Positions 26,146 through 36,219 of a stretch of 64,000 bases of DNA are shown piece after piece. The stretch lies in contig JAEUVZ010000069.1 of NCBI GenBank assembly GCA_016786665.1, positions 60,352 through 124,351 on the forward strand, in the 5' to 3' direction. This DNA is from Flavipsychrobacter sp. GTDB taxonomy: Bacteria; Bacteroidota; Bacteroidia; Chitinophagales; Chitinophagaceae. Every line of letters starts with the position of its first letter. Position 1 is the stretch's first letter. The notes beneath the pieces were generated by a model. It was not told the origin of the DNA. It saw only the letters and a list, made by a program, of their open reading frames with translations, and made no database searches. The translations under genes and the position numbers were made by a program.

Positions 26146-26176
26146 GCAACGCCTCTGCTTGTGACAGAAGCGTTGC
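26146..26176 (-). terminator. Terminator after the PorV/PorQ-family gene
   Basis: Eleven-base arms GCAACGCCTCT and AGAAGCGTTGC (one mismatch) flank GCTTGTGAC and are followed on the minus strand by TTTTTTTTCAG. It closes the receptor-cargo-barrel operon and insulates greA. Confidence 0.8.
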
Positions 26177-26212
26177 TATTGGCAAAAATACTATTTTTTT
26201 AACTTGTGGTAA

Positions 26213-27319
26213 TTACTTCAGGGCGTCTTTCCTTGTTTTTTTGGAAGCCGTGGAGTAACGCAGCGAGAATACGTGCACACCGTTGGACGGGCGCTGTGTA
26301 GGCCTGTAAGAGTAGTCTACGCCCAGGGCGCTGCCATTCTTGAATTGCTTCTGTACGGTAGCACCCGCACTGAAACCGGTGTACATGGTTACAGAGTTTT
26401 CGTTGCCTATGTTCTGCTCCCAACGATAAGAACCACGCAGCATCAGCATTTCCTTAAAGGAGTACTCCAAACCACCACCCAGGTAATCGTTCAGGAACGA
26501 GTTGGAGGTGAAGTTAGCCATGGCAGTCAGCCTGTGGTAAGGTTTTTCCTGGTCTCCCTTCATATGGTTTTCGTCCAGGAAGAAATCGTAAGCAGTACCT
26601 ATTGCCAGGTAAGTAGGCATCTGGAATGTTTGGGTTGGCGTCTGCCTGTTGAGCTGATACGCTTCGCTTTCCGGAGCTTCGCTGCTGATGGAGAAACCGG
26701 CACCGGAGAACTTCATGTTCGTACCCACGTTGCGGAGGGTGATACCGATGTGGAAGTTATCCCTTTTACCAGCAGTGTACTGAACGCCCGCTTCAAACGC
26801 AGCACCGCTGGCGCGCGCATCTGCAATCTGCTCTGTAACATACGTCACCCCGATACCAGCATGTATCGACTTAGAGAATTCTTTTGCGAAGCCCAGCTGG
26901 ATATTGAAGAACGAAGGCTTGAATGTAGAACCATTCCCTTCCGGATTGTTGAAATCAGTAACAGTGATCTCGCCAAAACCCATAGAGGCGATATTGAGGC
27001 CTAAAACGCCCACACTACCTACCTTCTGAGCAATACCGAGGTTATTGACAGTAACACCTATACCCGCAAGATACTGGGAGTGCGCTACGCCAAACTCCAG
27101 ATTGTCTACATAAGCCAGGCCACCAATATTGGTCTTCATGGCTTCGAGCCCTTTTACGGTAGCAGTATTCTGGAAGAACAGGCCTGTGCTCTGGCCCCAT
27201 GGGTTTATGAGCAGCTCCGTTGCGCCCGCCTGGCCAGTACGATCCTTGTTTCCGGCAAAAGACTGAACGGATAATCCCATCATGCCAACTAACGCTACAC
27301 CGGCATATAATCTTTTCAT
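26213..27319 (-). CDS. PorV/PorQ-family outer-membrane barrel
   Basis: The 368-residue protein has a signal peptide (KRLYAGVALVGMMGLSVQSFA) and the family's opening TGQAGATELLINPWGQSTG, then VKGLEAMKTNIGGLAYV. FadL/OmpP1-like strands follow. PorV shuttles T9SS substrates from the SprA translocon to the surface attachment complex, and PorQ belongs to the same fold. A separate clear PorQ gene lies at 57.6 kb. This copy is the last gene of an operon with a TonB-dependent receptor and a large secreted protein (58 bp after the latter), so I infer it is a dedicated partner for that protein. Its C-terminus (STASKKTRKDALK) is basic and beyond the last strand. Confidence 0.82.
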   Translation of the reverse strand: MKRLYAGVALVGMMGLSVQSFAGNKDRTGQAGATELLINPWGQSTGLFFQNTATVKGLEAMKTNIGGLAYVDNLEFGVAHSQYLAGIGVTVNNLGIAQKVGSVGVLGLNIASMGFGEITVTDFNNPEGNGSTFKPSFFNIQLGFAKEFSKSIHAGIGVTYVTEQIADARASGAAFEAGVQYTAGKRDNFHIGITLRNVGTNMKFSGAGFSISSEAPESEAYQLNRQTPTQTFQMPTYLAIGTAYDFFLDENHMKGDQEKPYHRLTAMANFTSNSFLNDYLGGGLEYSFKEMLMLRGSYRWEQNIGNENSVTMYTGFSAGATVQKQFKNGSALGVDYSYRPTQRPSNGVHVFSLRYSTASKKTRKDALK

Positions 27320-27377
27320 AATCTCTGAATAAGTATATTATATAAAGGAGCCGCCTTCACGGCTCCATTCTATTTCA

Positions 27378-30300
27378 TTAATAACTTGTTACGTCTAACG
27401 GACGCATAGCTCCGAACCATTTTACTACTGTTTCGCCTATGCCTTCCGCTTTTACATGTATCAGGTACATACCGCTGGCGATAGGTAAGCCCCTGTCGTT
27501 GCGTACATCCCAGTCAATGTAAGATGTGTTGGCGTTGTCTTTAGACAAGCGGCGTACCAGCGAGCCGTCGAGCGAGTAGATGTATACATCCGCCTTCTTA
27601 GGCAGGTTGATGATACGCACCCTAGTATCCAGGCGGTTATTCTCATAACCGGCATAGCCATAATATGGGTTAGGCACCGCGTGTATCCTGTCGAGCAGAG
27701 CGTTCTTATCCGTAGCATCCGAAACGGGTGTAGGCGCTATGGCATCCGTGCTGAACGAATAGTGCGGGAAACCATTATTATCGCTGCTTGCGTTAACTGC
27801 ATCGGGAGTTCTTGAGTATGGTGTTTTCACACGCAGGCGCAACCTTGTTTCCGTAGGGATGAGGCCATCCGCAAGAGACAGCAATTGATAACCCTGGTTC
27901 AGCAGCGGTATACCAGCCCACATGAATGAGCGGAAAGCATTACGCCTTACGAATGGCGATATATTCTGAACCTGGCTCTGCAGTAAGTCTATATTCGCTT
28001 CGCTATACCTGTGAGAAGATACGTAGATATAGTGCTTACCACCAAAGAGCGAAGACGGGAACGTAGGATCCGGATAATAGTTCACCAGTGAGCTGGTCGG
28101 ATTCCAAATCATATCAGCGCCATTTTCATTCTTCAGGTAAGAGTCTTCTGTGAACACGATACAGAGGCGCTCGCCGGTTGCCTGGTTGATGGCGTAGCCC
28201 GGGAAGTAAGAACGTCCCGTATCGGCAGGGTCGGTAGCATATACCGGTCCGCCAAAGCTGTTCACTTCACCTGTCCAGGATGGGTGACGGCGCATGTAGA
28301 ACTGCGCTCCTCCATTTTCTGAAAGCATTCTCTGGTTCTGAGCTTCCAGTACCAGTACTTTGGTCCACTTAGACCTATCTGATGTAAAGACGATATCTAC
28401 ACTCTGCACATTCTGTATACCAGCGGGTGCGCCGAGTGGAGCGATAGCGAAGTTATCGCACTGAGGCACTACGGTCGTTCCCGTAGCGGTCAAAGACCAC
28501 GGAGCAAAACCGGCCTTCATGAATTGGTTGTTGGGGAACAGATTCTCATATGCCTGCAACGTATCGAAATTGTTGTCGTCATACTTACAGCCATACTTAG
28601 GAGCGGGAGTAGAACCAGTCACAAAGCCACCAGACCTGATCCAGTTACGCACGTCCACACCTTCCGCATCGGGGAGGGCTGCCAGCCATGGCTTATTAGG
28701 GTCAGCATATACGGCAGTAGAAGTAATATATCCATTGCCCATTGTCTGATCATCACCTGGCCTGCTTACTTGCTCTATGTTAATCGATAAGCCATACTTT
28801 TCCAATATCTGCTCATTCGGACGCATACCTATAGTGCTTTCGCCATAGATAGTGTCCATTCCGTTACGAACAATAAACCAATTAGACGTATCTGCTTTCA
28901 GCACACTATCCGGATATACTTCTGAAAAACCGGTACTGGTGTTGAGGTACTTTAATTCACCGGTCATGAACAGTTCCCACTGGCCGCCGGTTACGCGTAC
29001 CGGGTCTACTACCTTCACGTTCACGGGTCCGCGTCCTGCTTCGTAAATAACCTCTTTAACGAATGCATCCTGTATGCCACCTGCAAGGATAGCATCTTCG
29101 GTCTGTTTGCTGATATCTACTACGTTAGCACCATTACCCCTACCTTCCAGGCGGTGGATAATAACACCATCGCCATAAGCAGCGTTCACTACTGTTCCCA
29201 TATCGCCATTAGCGGGGTTAGGCATGGCTACAACTATAGGTATAGGCATACCACCCGCAGCCGTACGGCTCTCCAGGTAAGCTATATCCTGGGTAGAGTC
29301 GGCCCTGCGGTCGTTGAACGGAGCAAAGTTGTTGTACGCGTAGGCTACGGCAATGTAATAGTAGCTCTTATAGTTTACGAGGCGCTTTTCAGTACCGGTG
29401 GCGAACTGGTCTTGTGTCAGCTCAAAGCTGTGCACAATACCGCTGTCCTTACCCTGTACTTTGCGCTGGCCTCTCCAGCTGGTATCGCTCAGCTCGGTAT
29501 TTTTCACATAGTTGTCTATACGTGTAATACCGTTGGCGATATCGCACTGGAATACTTCAGCAGCCAGGGCCAGGTTCACTTCACCTGTCTGTGCGTCATA
29601 GATATCCGCAGGCTGTACTTCAGCACTCTTCACCTGGAATACGCGGTAACCCTCAAATTTGTAGAGTGAATCCGGAGACTTCACTACCCTTGCCGCCTTA
29701 GATGAAGGCACACGGTAGCGGGCAGAATCCAGGTTATAACCATACTGCTCTTTATAGTTGTTGCTTGATGGATCGTTCACCATGTAGAAGATGAGCTTGC
29801 GGTCCATCTCACGCACTGTGATGCGTGGCGCCTGCGGGCCCTCTATTATCTGGAAGTTAGCATCAAACAGTTCCTGCGCCTGGTCATCAGCGGTGCGTAT
29901 CTTCTGGAAAGTCGCATTAGGACAACCACCTGTATTAGATACCCAGATAGCACCGATAGTGATATCGTTTGCTGCACCGGGAAGGAGCTTGAACGGACCA
30001 CCAGAGTGTACAAAACGACGGTCGCCGGCAGGGTTGTTACAAGCACACTCCGACCAGGTATTGCGGTCGTCAGGCTCGCCCCAGAATACGTAGGATACGT
30101 CAGGACCTGGGCCGTAAGCCGTAGAGGCAATGCCCGGACCCTGGTAATCGTAACGGAAGTGACGACCTACGCGGTTAGAACCAGTCATGTAATAGAATAC
30201 CTCTATCGCATTGCTGGGGTCACCTATATCACCACTCGCACTATTATTAAAGTAAGTAAAGCTCGTCATGCGCAGCTGTTCGTAGATGATGGAGCCATCC

Positions 30301-31358
30301 GGCTGAAACAACGGGCGCTTCGGGCCACGGAAGAAGTCAACACCAATCATCGGTACGGTCGTACCATACTGCCCGGCGCCACCGTTACCGTCTTCGCTCA
30401 CGGCGTTGTAGAGAATACCCAAACCACGAGCCGTATCACAACCGATATAGTCATCATCATAACGGCCCAGATCGGCATCCGTCCATGTACCCATGAACGT
30501 GCTATCCATAGTGAGCGCACCACGGTTGATGATACGGTAGTTTACGAACGTAGCATCGTTCAGGAAGTCTTTTGTAGAGTAGGCAAATGAGCTGGTTTGT
30601 ACCTCCAGGCCTATGGGGTCCGATTTAGTTTGACCCTTCAGGTTACCTTTATCGTTGAATATCCACCATACATACTGATCGCCAAAGATATCGGGGTAGT
30701 CACCATCCTGCCAGCGATACCTGTTATCACCATTGGCATCAATGAACGGCGCGTACTCGCGGCCTTCCACCATGGTAGGCAGCAGCACACCATTGCTGGT
30801 ACCTTTTGTTTCGGTATTGCCCCTTGCAGGCCATTGTTTAATATCGTCGAATGCCGGGTCTTCCACATTGCCACCGGTAGCCACCAATTCGCGGAAACGG
30901 TTGATGTCCGAACGGTTCACTTTCCAGAAACGATCCCAGTCGTTACAGGTAGTGGCGTCTACGTTATTGGTAGGGTCCAGTGGGCCGGGCCAGTAGTCGT
31001 TACCGTCGGAGCGGTACAACTGCGCGGCTACCTTCAGCTGTCCCTGGGCATCGTATCCACCTATCCAGCAGGAACCCGCAAACAGGGAGTTCTTCTTCGA
31101 GCCCTTAGGCACCTCGTACGATGGGGTACCGGTACCTCTGTCCCACCACATATCACCACCAGTCATCAACCGCGAACGTACGTTGTTGATATCCAGGTCT
31201 ACACTAGCCATCGCTTCCTTACAGTTAGCGGCGCTCTTCAGGAGAGGGTTGGGTGCGGACGGCTTGCTGTAGATGCTGGGCCTTGCCTGGGTAGTAAGTC
31301 CCACGGCTAAGGTAGCCATCGCCAGAAGTAAACCGCTTTTATTATTCAACTTAAACAT
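27378..31358 (-). CDS. Very large secreted protein with variant T9SS C-terminal domain
   Basis: Starting at 31358 (MFKLNNKSGLLLAMATLAVG, signal peptide) the protein has 1,326 residues. I do not recognise a catalytic domain. It is rich in Trp, Tyr, Gly and Asp with motifs such as GGDMWWDRGTGTPSYEVPKG, YAPFIDANGDNRYRWQDGD and DRKLIFYMVNDPSSNNYKEQ. The last ~90 residues (YVYSLDGSLVRRL-like text, then YIDWDVRNDRGLPIASGMYL and IHVKAEGIGETVVKWFGAM) have the layout of a T9SS type A sorting domain, but continue into an extra tail RPLDVTSY. It lies 29 bp after a TonB-dependent receptor and 58 bp before a PorV/PorQ gene. It is probably a surface protein whose export and anchoring use those partners. 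Confidence 0.8.
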   Translation of the reverse strand: MFKLNNKSGLLLAMATLAVGLTTQARPSIYSKPSAPNPLLKSAANCKEAMASVDLDINNVRSRLMTGGDMWWDRGTGTPSYEVPKGSKKNSLFAGSCWIGGYDAQGQLKVAAQLYRSDGNDYWPGPLDPTNNVDATTCNDWDRFWKVNRSDINRFRELVATGGNVEDPAFDDIKQWPARGNTETKGTSNGVLLPTMVEGREYAPFIDANGDNRYRWQDGDYPDIFGDQYVWWIFNDKGNLKGQTKSDPIGLEVQTSSFAYSTKDFLNDATFVNYRIINRGALTMDSTFMGTWTDADLGRYDDDYIGCDTARGLGILYNAVSEDGNGGAGQYGTTVPMIGVDFFRGPKRPLFQPDGSIIYEQLRMTSFTYFNNSASGDIGDPSNAIEVFYYMTGSNRVGRHFRYDYQGPGIASTAYGPGPDVSYVFWGEPDDRNTWSECACNNPAGDRRFVHSGGPFKLLPGAANDITIGAIWVSNTGGCPNATFQKIRTADDQAQELFDANFQIIEGPQAPRITVREMDRKLIFYMVNDPSSNNYKEQYGYNLDSARYRVPSSKAARVVKSPDSLYKFEGYRVFQVKSAEVQPADIYDAQTGEVNLALAAEVFQCDIANGITRIDNYVKNTELSDTSWRGQRKVQGKDSGIVHSFELTQDQFATGTEKRLVNYKSYYYIAVAYAYNNFAPFNDRRADSTQDIAYLESRTAAGGMPIPIVVAMPNPANGDMGTVVNAAYGDGVIIHRLEGRGNGANVVDISKQTEDAILAGGIQDAFVKEVIYEAGRGPVNVKVVDPVRVTGGQWELFMTGELKYLNTSTGFSEVYPDSVLKADTSNWFIVRNGMDTIYGESTIGMRPNEQILEKYGLSINIEQVSRPGDDQTMGNGYITSTAVYADPNKPWLAALPDAEGVDVRNWIRSGGFVTGSTPAPKYGCKYDDNNFDTLQAYENLFPNNQFMKAGFAPWSLTATGTTVVPQCDNFAIAPLGAPAGIQNVQSVDIVFTSDRSKWTKVLVLEAQNQRMLSENGGAQFYMRRHPSWTGEVNSFGGPVYATDPADTGRSYFPGYAINQATGERLCIVFTEDSYLKNENGADMIWNPTSSLVNYYPDPTFPSSLFGGKHYIYVSSHRYSEANIDLLQSQVQNISPFVRRNAFRSFMWAGIPLLNQGYQLLSLADGLIPTETRLRLRVKTPYSRTPDAVNASSDNNGFPHYSFSTDAIAPTPVSDATDKNALLDRIHAVPNPYYGYAGYENNRLDTRVRIINLPKKADVYIYSLDGSLVRRLSKDNANTSYIDWDVRNDRGLPIASGMYLIHVKAEGIGETVVKWFGAMRPLDVTSY

Positions 31359-31387
31359 GCTGAAAATATTTAAATATTCAAACAATT

Positions 31388-34300
31388 TTAGAAATTCAGA
31401 CTTAAACCAAAGTTTATCCTTCTAGGCATATTTATCCTATACGGATTCATCAGGGAAATAGTGTACAGGTCAGCGTATGATACGGCAGATGTCTGCACTT
31501 GTTGTTGCAGTTGTCCTTGTGGCGATACCAGGTAGCCATCATCATCCGGCCTTCCGGTAAATCCGTCTACGCTCAATACATCGCGTGTATTCAGTACGTT
31601 GTTTATGTAGCAATAAGCATTCACGTACAGGTTCCTGCGGGCAGGCTTGCCGGCCGCTTTCGCATCGGGGTCTTGCTTATGTACAGACAGTGTAAAGTCT
31701 TTGTCTACACGCAGATCCAGCATATAGTGCCAAGGCAGGCGTGAACCATTCAGCTCACCTTTTACGGTGTTAGATACACGTATCGGATTCTGGTAGCGTG
31801 TATATGGTTCACCACTGCGAGAGGTAAACAGGAGGTTGATACCTAAGTTTTCCAGTATTGCCTTGCCATTTACCTTGGGGCCCAGGTTATCTACAAAGCG
31901 GTAGTCGATGGTAGCATTGATCATGTGCCTGTTGTCCTGGTCAAGTGGCATTACGGTACGCAGGTTAGGCAGCGATGAGGCGATGAATGTCTGCAGCAGA
32001 CCGTTACCTGAAGAGTTGGCGTTAGAGCCGGTACCTTCCACAAACTGGAGGGTATAGTTCAGCAACAGGCGCAGGTTGTTCACGCGGCGCAGCTCATACT
32101 TTACGTAGAACGCTTTAGTAGTAGAGTAGTCGCGGTTACCATAAGAGTAGTAAGTCTGCGGCCATGCATACAGGTAAGGACGAAGCTGTATCTGGTCTTT
32201 ACGCTCTTTGTAGGTACCAGCCAGTGATATTACCGATTTGCGCGAAAGCGTTTGAGAGAAACCGAATTCGTAGTCAAACGTCTTTTCCGGCCTCAGATTC
32301 GGGTTATTAATAGCTCCGGTATTCTGAGTCATGTAATAATAGTCATACGGAGTAGCATACACGCCGGCAGTTGGGCGCTGCACGAGGATGTCGTAGTGCG
32401 CGTAGAACAATGACTGCTCGCTGATAGGGAACTGGAATGCGATACGCGGAGACAGTGATGTCTGCGGTTTGTAATCGGTGAACGAGCGCGTAGGGTCGAA
32501 ACCGGCACCGGAAGTAGTATCGGTGATCAGTACCCTTCCTCCTTCTGTAAGGTAGGGCTGTGGGTCACGGCCGCTTACCGCACGGAGCGCCGTAGGGTCT
32601 TGTATGAACTGTCCTGAAGCATTGTACCAGTCATCACCATTACGGTAACCGATGATAGTAGGGCTGGAGGACTGATTGTTGTCTACATACACCACGTAGT
32701 CTTCTCCAATATTTCCGGGTACAGAGCCACGGGCCTGGAAGCCGGCAGTATTACGATCGCTCACTTTGTAGGTTTCGTAAAGTGAATACGGATCCTTCAG
32801 CACTTTCGTGTTCAGGTCGTAACGGTCTACCCGCAGACCGATGTTGAAGCTGATGTCCTTGAATTTAAACCTGTCGAGGATATAACCGGCTATATAGTTA
32901 GGGCGATAAGCGCCTATGTTACGGGTAAAGTTACCCTGTGCGTCTTTCTCTGTAAAGTAGTCGTTGAAGTTAACCTGGCCTTTCAGACGGTTACCCAGGT
33001 AGTCGTAACCGAAGTAGCTTACCAGCGGACTACCGAGACCATTTACCAGTTCATCCGCGCTAAACATATCCAGCGAGAAAGTAGATGGGTCGTAAGAGTC
33101 GATGGTTACTATGTCAGTACCATTTACCGGCAGGCCTAGTTTAGCCCTCAGGTTCCTGTCGAAGTTGGTTTGTACGGTATCGATAGCCAGCCTGTTGAAG
33201 AACATGGTATCAAATATACCGGGCAGAGCCGCACCCGCCTTTATTTGGGCAAGGGTATAAGTCTGTCCGTTTACATTGTACAGCGGATTGTTGTAATCAA
33301 GTGTAATGTGGCTATTGGTCAGGCTGCGCATTACTTCCCATATAGAGTTGGTGCGGCCCAGGTTGGCGCTTGCATTGTATGAGCGGCTGGTGCTCTGCTG
33401 GTAGTAGAGACCAAACTCGATAGCGTGCCTTTTCTTAGCGCCTTTACCCAGCATCAGGTCAAACGAGGCGTTCGCTTGTGCCGCTATCTGGTCGCTGTTC
33501 GCATATCCGTAACCGGTAAGCGTATTCCCAATATTCGGGTAGATACCATAAACAGATGCAGGAAAGTCTCCATTCGCCAGTCCACGCTGACCGCGCAGTT
33601 CGGTAATAGTAGGAGGCAGATTTCCTAACTGATAGAACTGGGTAGTATAATTAGATAATGTCGGGTTCAGGTCCGATGCTTCGTATGTATAGCTGGTAGG
33701 TGCGTCGTAAGATACCAGTTTCCACAGGCGGGTGCCGGTGTTGGTATCTACGTCATAGGTATAGCGCGATTCACGGTTTTGAGTAAAGCGGCCCACATAT
33801 CCGTAGTTGAACAGGTTACGGCCGTGGTTAGGATCTTCCGTATTGCTGTAATCCTTTACATAGTCGGCCTGGAGGCTGTAGTATGCATTTTGTATGCGGC
33901 TCTTATTGCCGGTATCGTTGGCGTTCTTGCTGAAGCGCTGCGTGAAGCGGAGGTATGCCCTACCGTTGAAGCTCTCCGTAACAGGTATCGCCTCCGGCGT
34001 GAACATAATAGAAGAATAGCTGCCGCCATTTGCCAGTGCGCTACCTTTAGTGTAGTTGATGTTGGCGCCCGCTGTAACGTTCATGTTATCGCTCAGCTGG
34101 TAGTCAAGCTTTGCGAATGCACGGCCTTCAAAGATGGCGGCGTTCGGCATTACTTTTACATTCTTCAGGTCGTCTTTGGTTACAAACTCGGTAGCATAGT
34201 TATATACCGGTGTACCCACGGTGTTGGGCGCCAGTACCAGCGGACGGGCTTCCAGTCGCTCGCGCACATCGTCTTTTACCACCCAGTTGCCATTATAAGA

Positions 34301-35170
34301 CGGGTTCCTGTTTTTATCATACCAGGCTTCAGCGTTGAACAGGAAACCTAATACAGGCTTCTTATCTATTACTTTACCTTCCGCATCTCTTTTCTTGCGG
34401 TATGCGAGCGGACCAGACAAGGTAAATGTACCCAGGTTGTGCCCGAAGCCTTCTACTGATTTTTCCAGGTTCAGCGCACCAGTGTAGCGCGATGAAGGGC
34501 CGCGGGTAGTCATACGGACAACGGCACCGGTAGCGTCACCACTCCTGGCCGACATACCCCCCAGTTCTACTTCTACTTCACCCAGGATGTCAGGAGACAG
34601 GTTGGGGATACCGCCACGCAGCACCATACCATCCAGTACGGTAATGGTATTGGAACCACGAGAACCGGCGGAGTTTACAGAGTTGCTGCGATCGTCTTTA
34701 CGTATACCACCCACAGTGGCTACTATCTTGGCTATATCACGGGTAGGGGCGTCTTGTATCGCCTCACCACCTATGGTGCGGCCACCGCCACCTCGCTCGT
34801 CTATCAGCGGCTTTTCATAAATTACAACTATTTCGTCCAGTGTATTGGGCTTAAAGTTCAGGTTAACGGTAGCATTTCCGTTCGGGCTAACCATTACTTT
34901 CTCAAAGCGGAGGGTAGGATAATTAGGATACCGGGCTATAACCAGGTACTCTCCCGGAGGAAGCGGCTTAATGGTGTATTCACCATCCGCATCGGTGGCA
35001 GCGCCACCCCTCTTGAGGCCACCGCTGGATACTTCCACGATAACCCCCATCATCGTTTCGTTATTCTCGTCTTTGGCTACGCCCGATATAGAACCGGGCT
35101 CTTGCGCAAAGGCGCTCAGGGAACAAAAAGTAAATAACAATAGCAGGAGGTAACGTAAACTACGTGCCAT
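31388..35170 (-). CDS. TonB-dependent receptor with carboxypeptidase-regulatory-like N-terminus
   Basis: The start at 35170 gives 1,260 residues beginning with a signal peptide (ARSLRYLLLLLFTFCSLSAFAQ). Residues about 27-110 are a CarboxypepD_reg-like domain (GSISGVAKDENNETMMGVIV, GEYTIKPLPPGEYLVIARYP). The plug follows (TLDEIVVI, then GSRGSNTITVLDGMVLRGGI and GMSARSGDATGAVVRMTTRG). The rest is a 22-strand-type barrel ending in FGLSLNF. Such receptors import or signal in response to large ligands using TonB energy. No SusD partner follows; instead the operon continues with a large secreted protein and a PorV/PorQ barrel. No extracytoplasmic sigma factor lies nearby. Confidence 0.92.
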   Translation of the reverse strand: MARSLRYLLLLLFTFCSLSAFAQEPGSISGVAKDENNETMMGVIVEVSSGGLKRGGAATDADGEYTIKPLPPGEYLVIARYPNYPTLRFEKVMVSPNGNATVNLNFKPNTLDEIVVIYEKPLIDERGGGGRTIGGEAIQDAPTRDIAKIVATVGGIRKDDRSNSVNSAGSRGSNTITVLDGMVLRGGIPNLSPDILGEVEVELGGMSARSGDATGAVVRMTTRGPSSRYTGALNLEKSVEGFGHNLGTFTLSGPLAYRKKRDAEGKVIDKKPVLGFLFNAEAWYDKNRNPSYNGNWVVKDDVRERLEARPLVLAPNTVGTPVYNYATEFVTKDDLKNVKVMPNAAIFEGRAFAKLDYQLSDNMNVTAGANINYTKGSALANGGSYSSIMFTPEAIPVTESFNGRAYLRFTQRFSKNANDTGNKSRIQNAYYSLQADYVKDYSNTEDPNHGRNLFNYGYVGRFTQNRESRYTYDVDTNTGTRLWKLVSYDAPTSYTYEASDLNPTLSNYTTQFYQLGNLPPTITELRGQRGLANGDFPASVYGIYPNIGNTLTGYGYANSDQIAAQANASFDLMLGKGAKKRHAIEFGLYYQQSTSRSYNASANLGRTNSIWEVMRSLTNSHITLDYNNPLYNVNGQTYTLAQIKAGAALPGIFDTMFFNRLAIDTVQTNFDRNLRAKLGLPVNGTDIVTIDSYDPSTFSLDMFSADELVNGLGSPLVSYFGYDYLGNRLKGQVNFNDYFTEKDAQGNFTRNIGAYRPNYIAGYILDRFKFKDISFNIGLRVDRYDLNTKVLKDPYSLYETYKVSDRNTAGFQARGSVPGNIGEDYVVYVDNNQSSSPTIIGYRNGDDWYNASGQFIQDPTALRAVSGRDPQPYLTEGGRVLITDTTSGAGFDPTRSFTDYKPQTSLSPRIAFQFPISEQSLFYAHYDILVQRPTAGVYATPYDYYYMTQNTGAINNPNLRPEKTFDYEFGFSQTLSRKSVISLAGTYKERKDQIQLRPYLYAWPQTYYSYGNRDYSTTKAFYVKYELRRVNNLRLLLNYTLQFVEGTGSNANSSGNGLLQTFIASSLPNLRTVMPLDQDNRHMINATIDYRFVDNLGPKVNGKAILENLGINLLFTSRSGEPYTRYQNPIRVSNTVKGELNGSRLPWHYMLDLRVDKDFTLSVHKQDPDAKAAGKPARRNLYVNAYCYINNVLNTRDVLSVDGFTGRPDDDGYLVSPQGQLQQQVQTSAVSYADLYTISLMNPYRINMPRRINFGLSLNF

Positions 35171-35286
35171 ATTCTTTATTAATAAATTATTAACCAAATG
35201 AAGGGTAAAGATAGAAAAAACTGTTAAAAATCGCTTTAGCCGCATAAATATGTTTGATTAAAATCTGTATGTAAATCAATAATTTA

Positions 35287-36219
35287 CTAAATACTGACAA
35301 TCTTTTTTAGTAATACCTCGCTCATCTTATACAATGCCTCCCTGCTATAGCCCGCAATATGCGGCGTTACTATAACATTATCCCTCTTCATTATATCTTC
35401 CAGTATCGCTCGTTTAGGGCCGCTCATCCGCTCCAGTGGCTCCTCTTCCCATACATCGAGGCAGGCACCCGTTATCTTCCCCGCTTCCAATCCGTTCCGT
35501 ATCGCATTCACATCCGCTACTATTCCTCTAGACGTGTTCACCAGTACAAAACCCTTGTGCATGCCGGAAATAAATTTTTCGTCAAAATAGTGCACGGTAT
35601 CCTCCTGCAGGGGTACGTGGAAGCTAATGATATCGGCCTCCCGCTGTATCTGCGCCAAAGTGCTATGTGTCACGTATCCCGGCATATTGTCTTGCTTGTA
35701 TTTATCATAGACGAGTATTTGAACGTCGAACCCTAACATTTTTTTAGCAAATGCCCTCCCGGTATGCCCAAAACCAATAATACCAACGGTTTTGCCTTCC
35801 AGTTCGGTACCGCGGTTGTCTTCCCGGAGCCACTTACCGGCCTTTACCTCGTTGCTGCTCACCACTATGCGCTTATTCAGCGCCAGCAGCATACCCAGGG
35901 CGTGCTCGGCTACTGCGTTGGCGTTGCCATCGGGGCTGCTGTAGCACTGTATGCCCCTTTCGGCGGCATAGGCCACATCCACTACCTCCATGCCGGAGCC
36001 CATCCGGCCTATCCACCGCAGCAGCGGCGCGGCATCCAGCAGCGCGCGGTCCAGTTGCAGGCGGGTGGAGGTGATCACCCCCACGCAGCCAGCCAGCAGG
36101 GCCGGAGCCGTGGCCTGGGTTACCTGTTCGGCAGGCAGCAACTGGTAGCCGGCAGCGGTGAGGCCCTCTGCCAGCACCGGGTGTATGGGTGCCGCTATCA
36201 GTACTTTCCCCTGGCTCAT
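35287..36219 (-). CDS. D-isomer-specific 2-hydroxyacid dehydrogenase
   Basis: The 310-residue protein is a SerA-like dehydrogenase without a regulatory ACT domain. The NAD-binding motif is VGIIGFGHTGRAFAKKM (about 146-162). Catalytic residues are in VNTSRGIVAD (Arg), LDVWEEEP (Glu) and VTPHIAGYS (His). Substrate could be 3-phosphoglycerate, glycerate or another 2-hydroxyacid; the sequence does not decide. Its ATG overlaps the TGA of rsmA by 4 bp, so translation of the two is probably coupled. Partnership with rsmA looks positional rather than functional. Confidence 0.9.
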   Translation of the reverse strand: MSQGKVLIAAPIHPVLAEGLTAAGYQLLPAEQVTQATAPALLAGCVGVITSTRLQLDRALLDAAPLLRWIGRMGSGMEVVDVAYAAERGIQCYSSPDGNANAVAEHALGMLLALNKRIVVSSNEVKAGKWLREDNRGTELEGKTVGIIGFGHTGRAFAKKMLGFDVQILVYDKYKQDNMPGYVTHSTLAQIQREADIISFHVPLQEDTVHYFDEKFISGMHKGFVLVNTSRGIVADVNAIRNGLEAGKITGACLDVWEEEPLERMSGPKRAILEDIMKRDNVIVTPHIAGYSREALYKMSEVLLKKIVSI

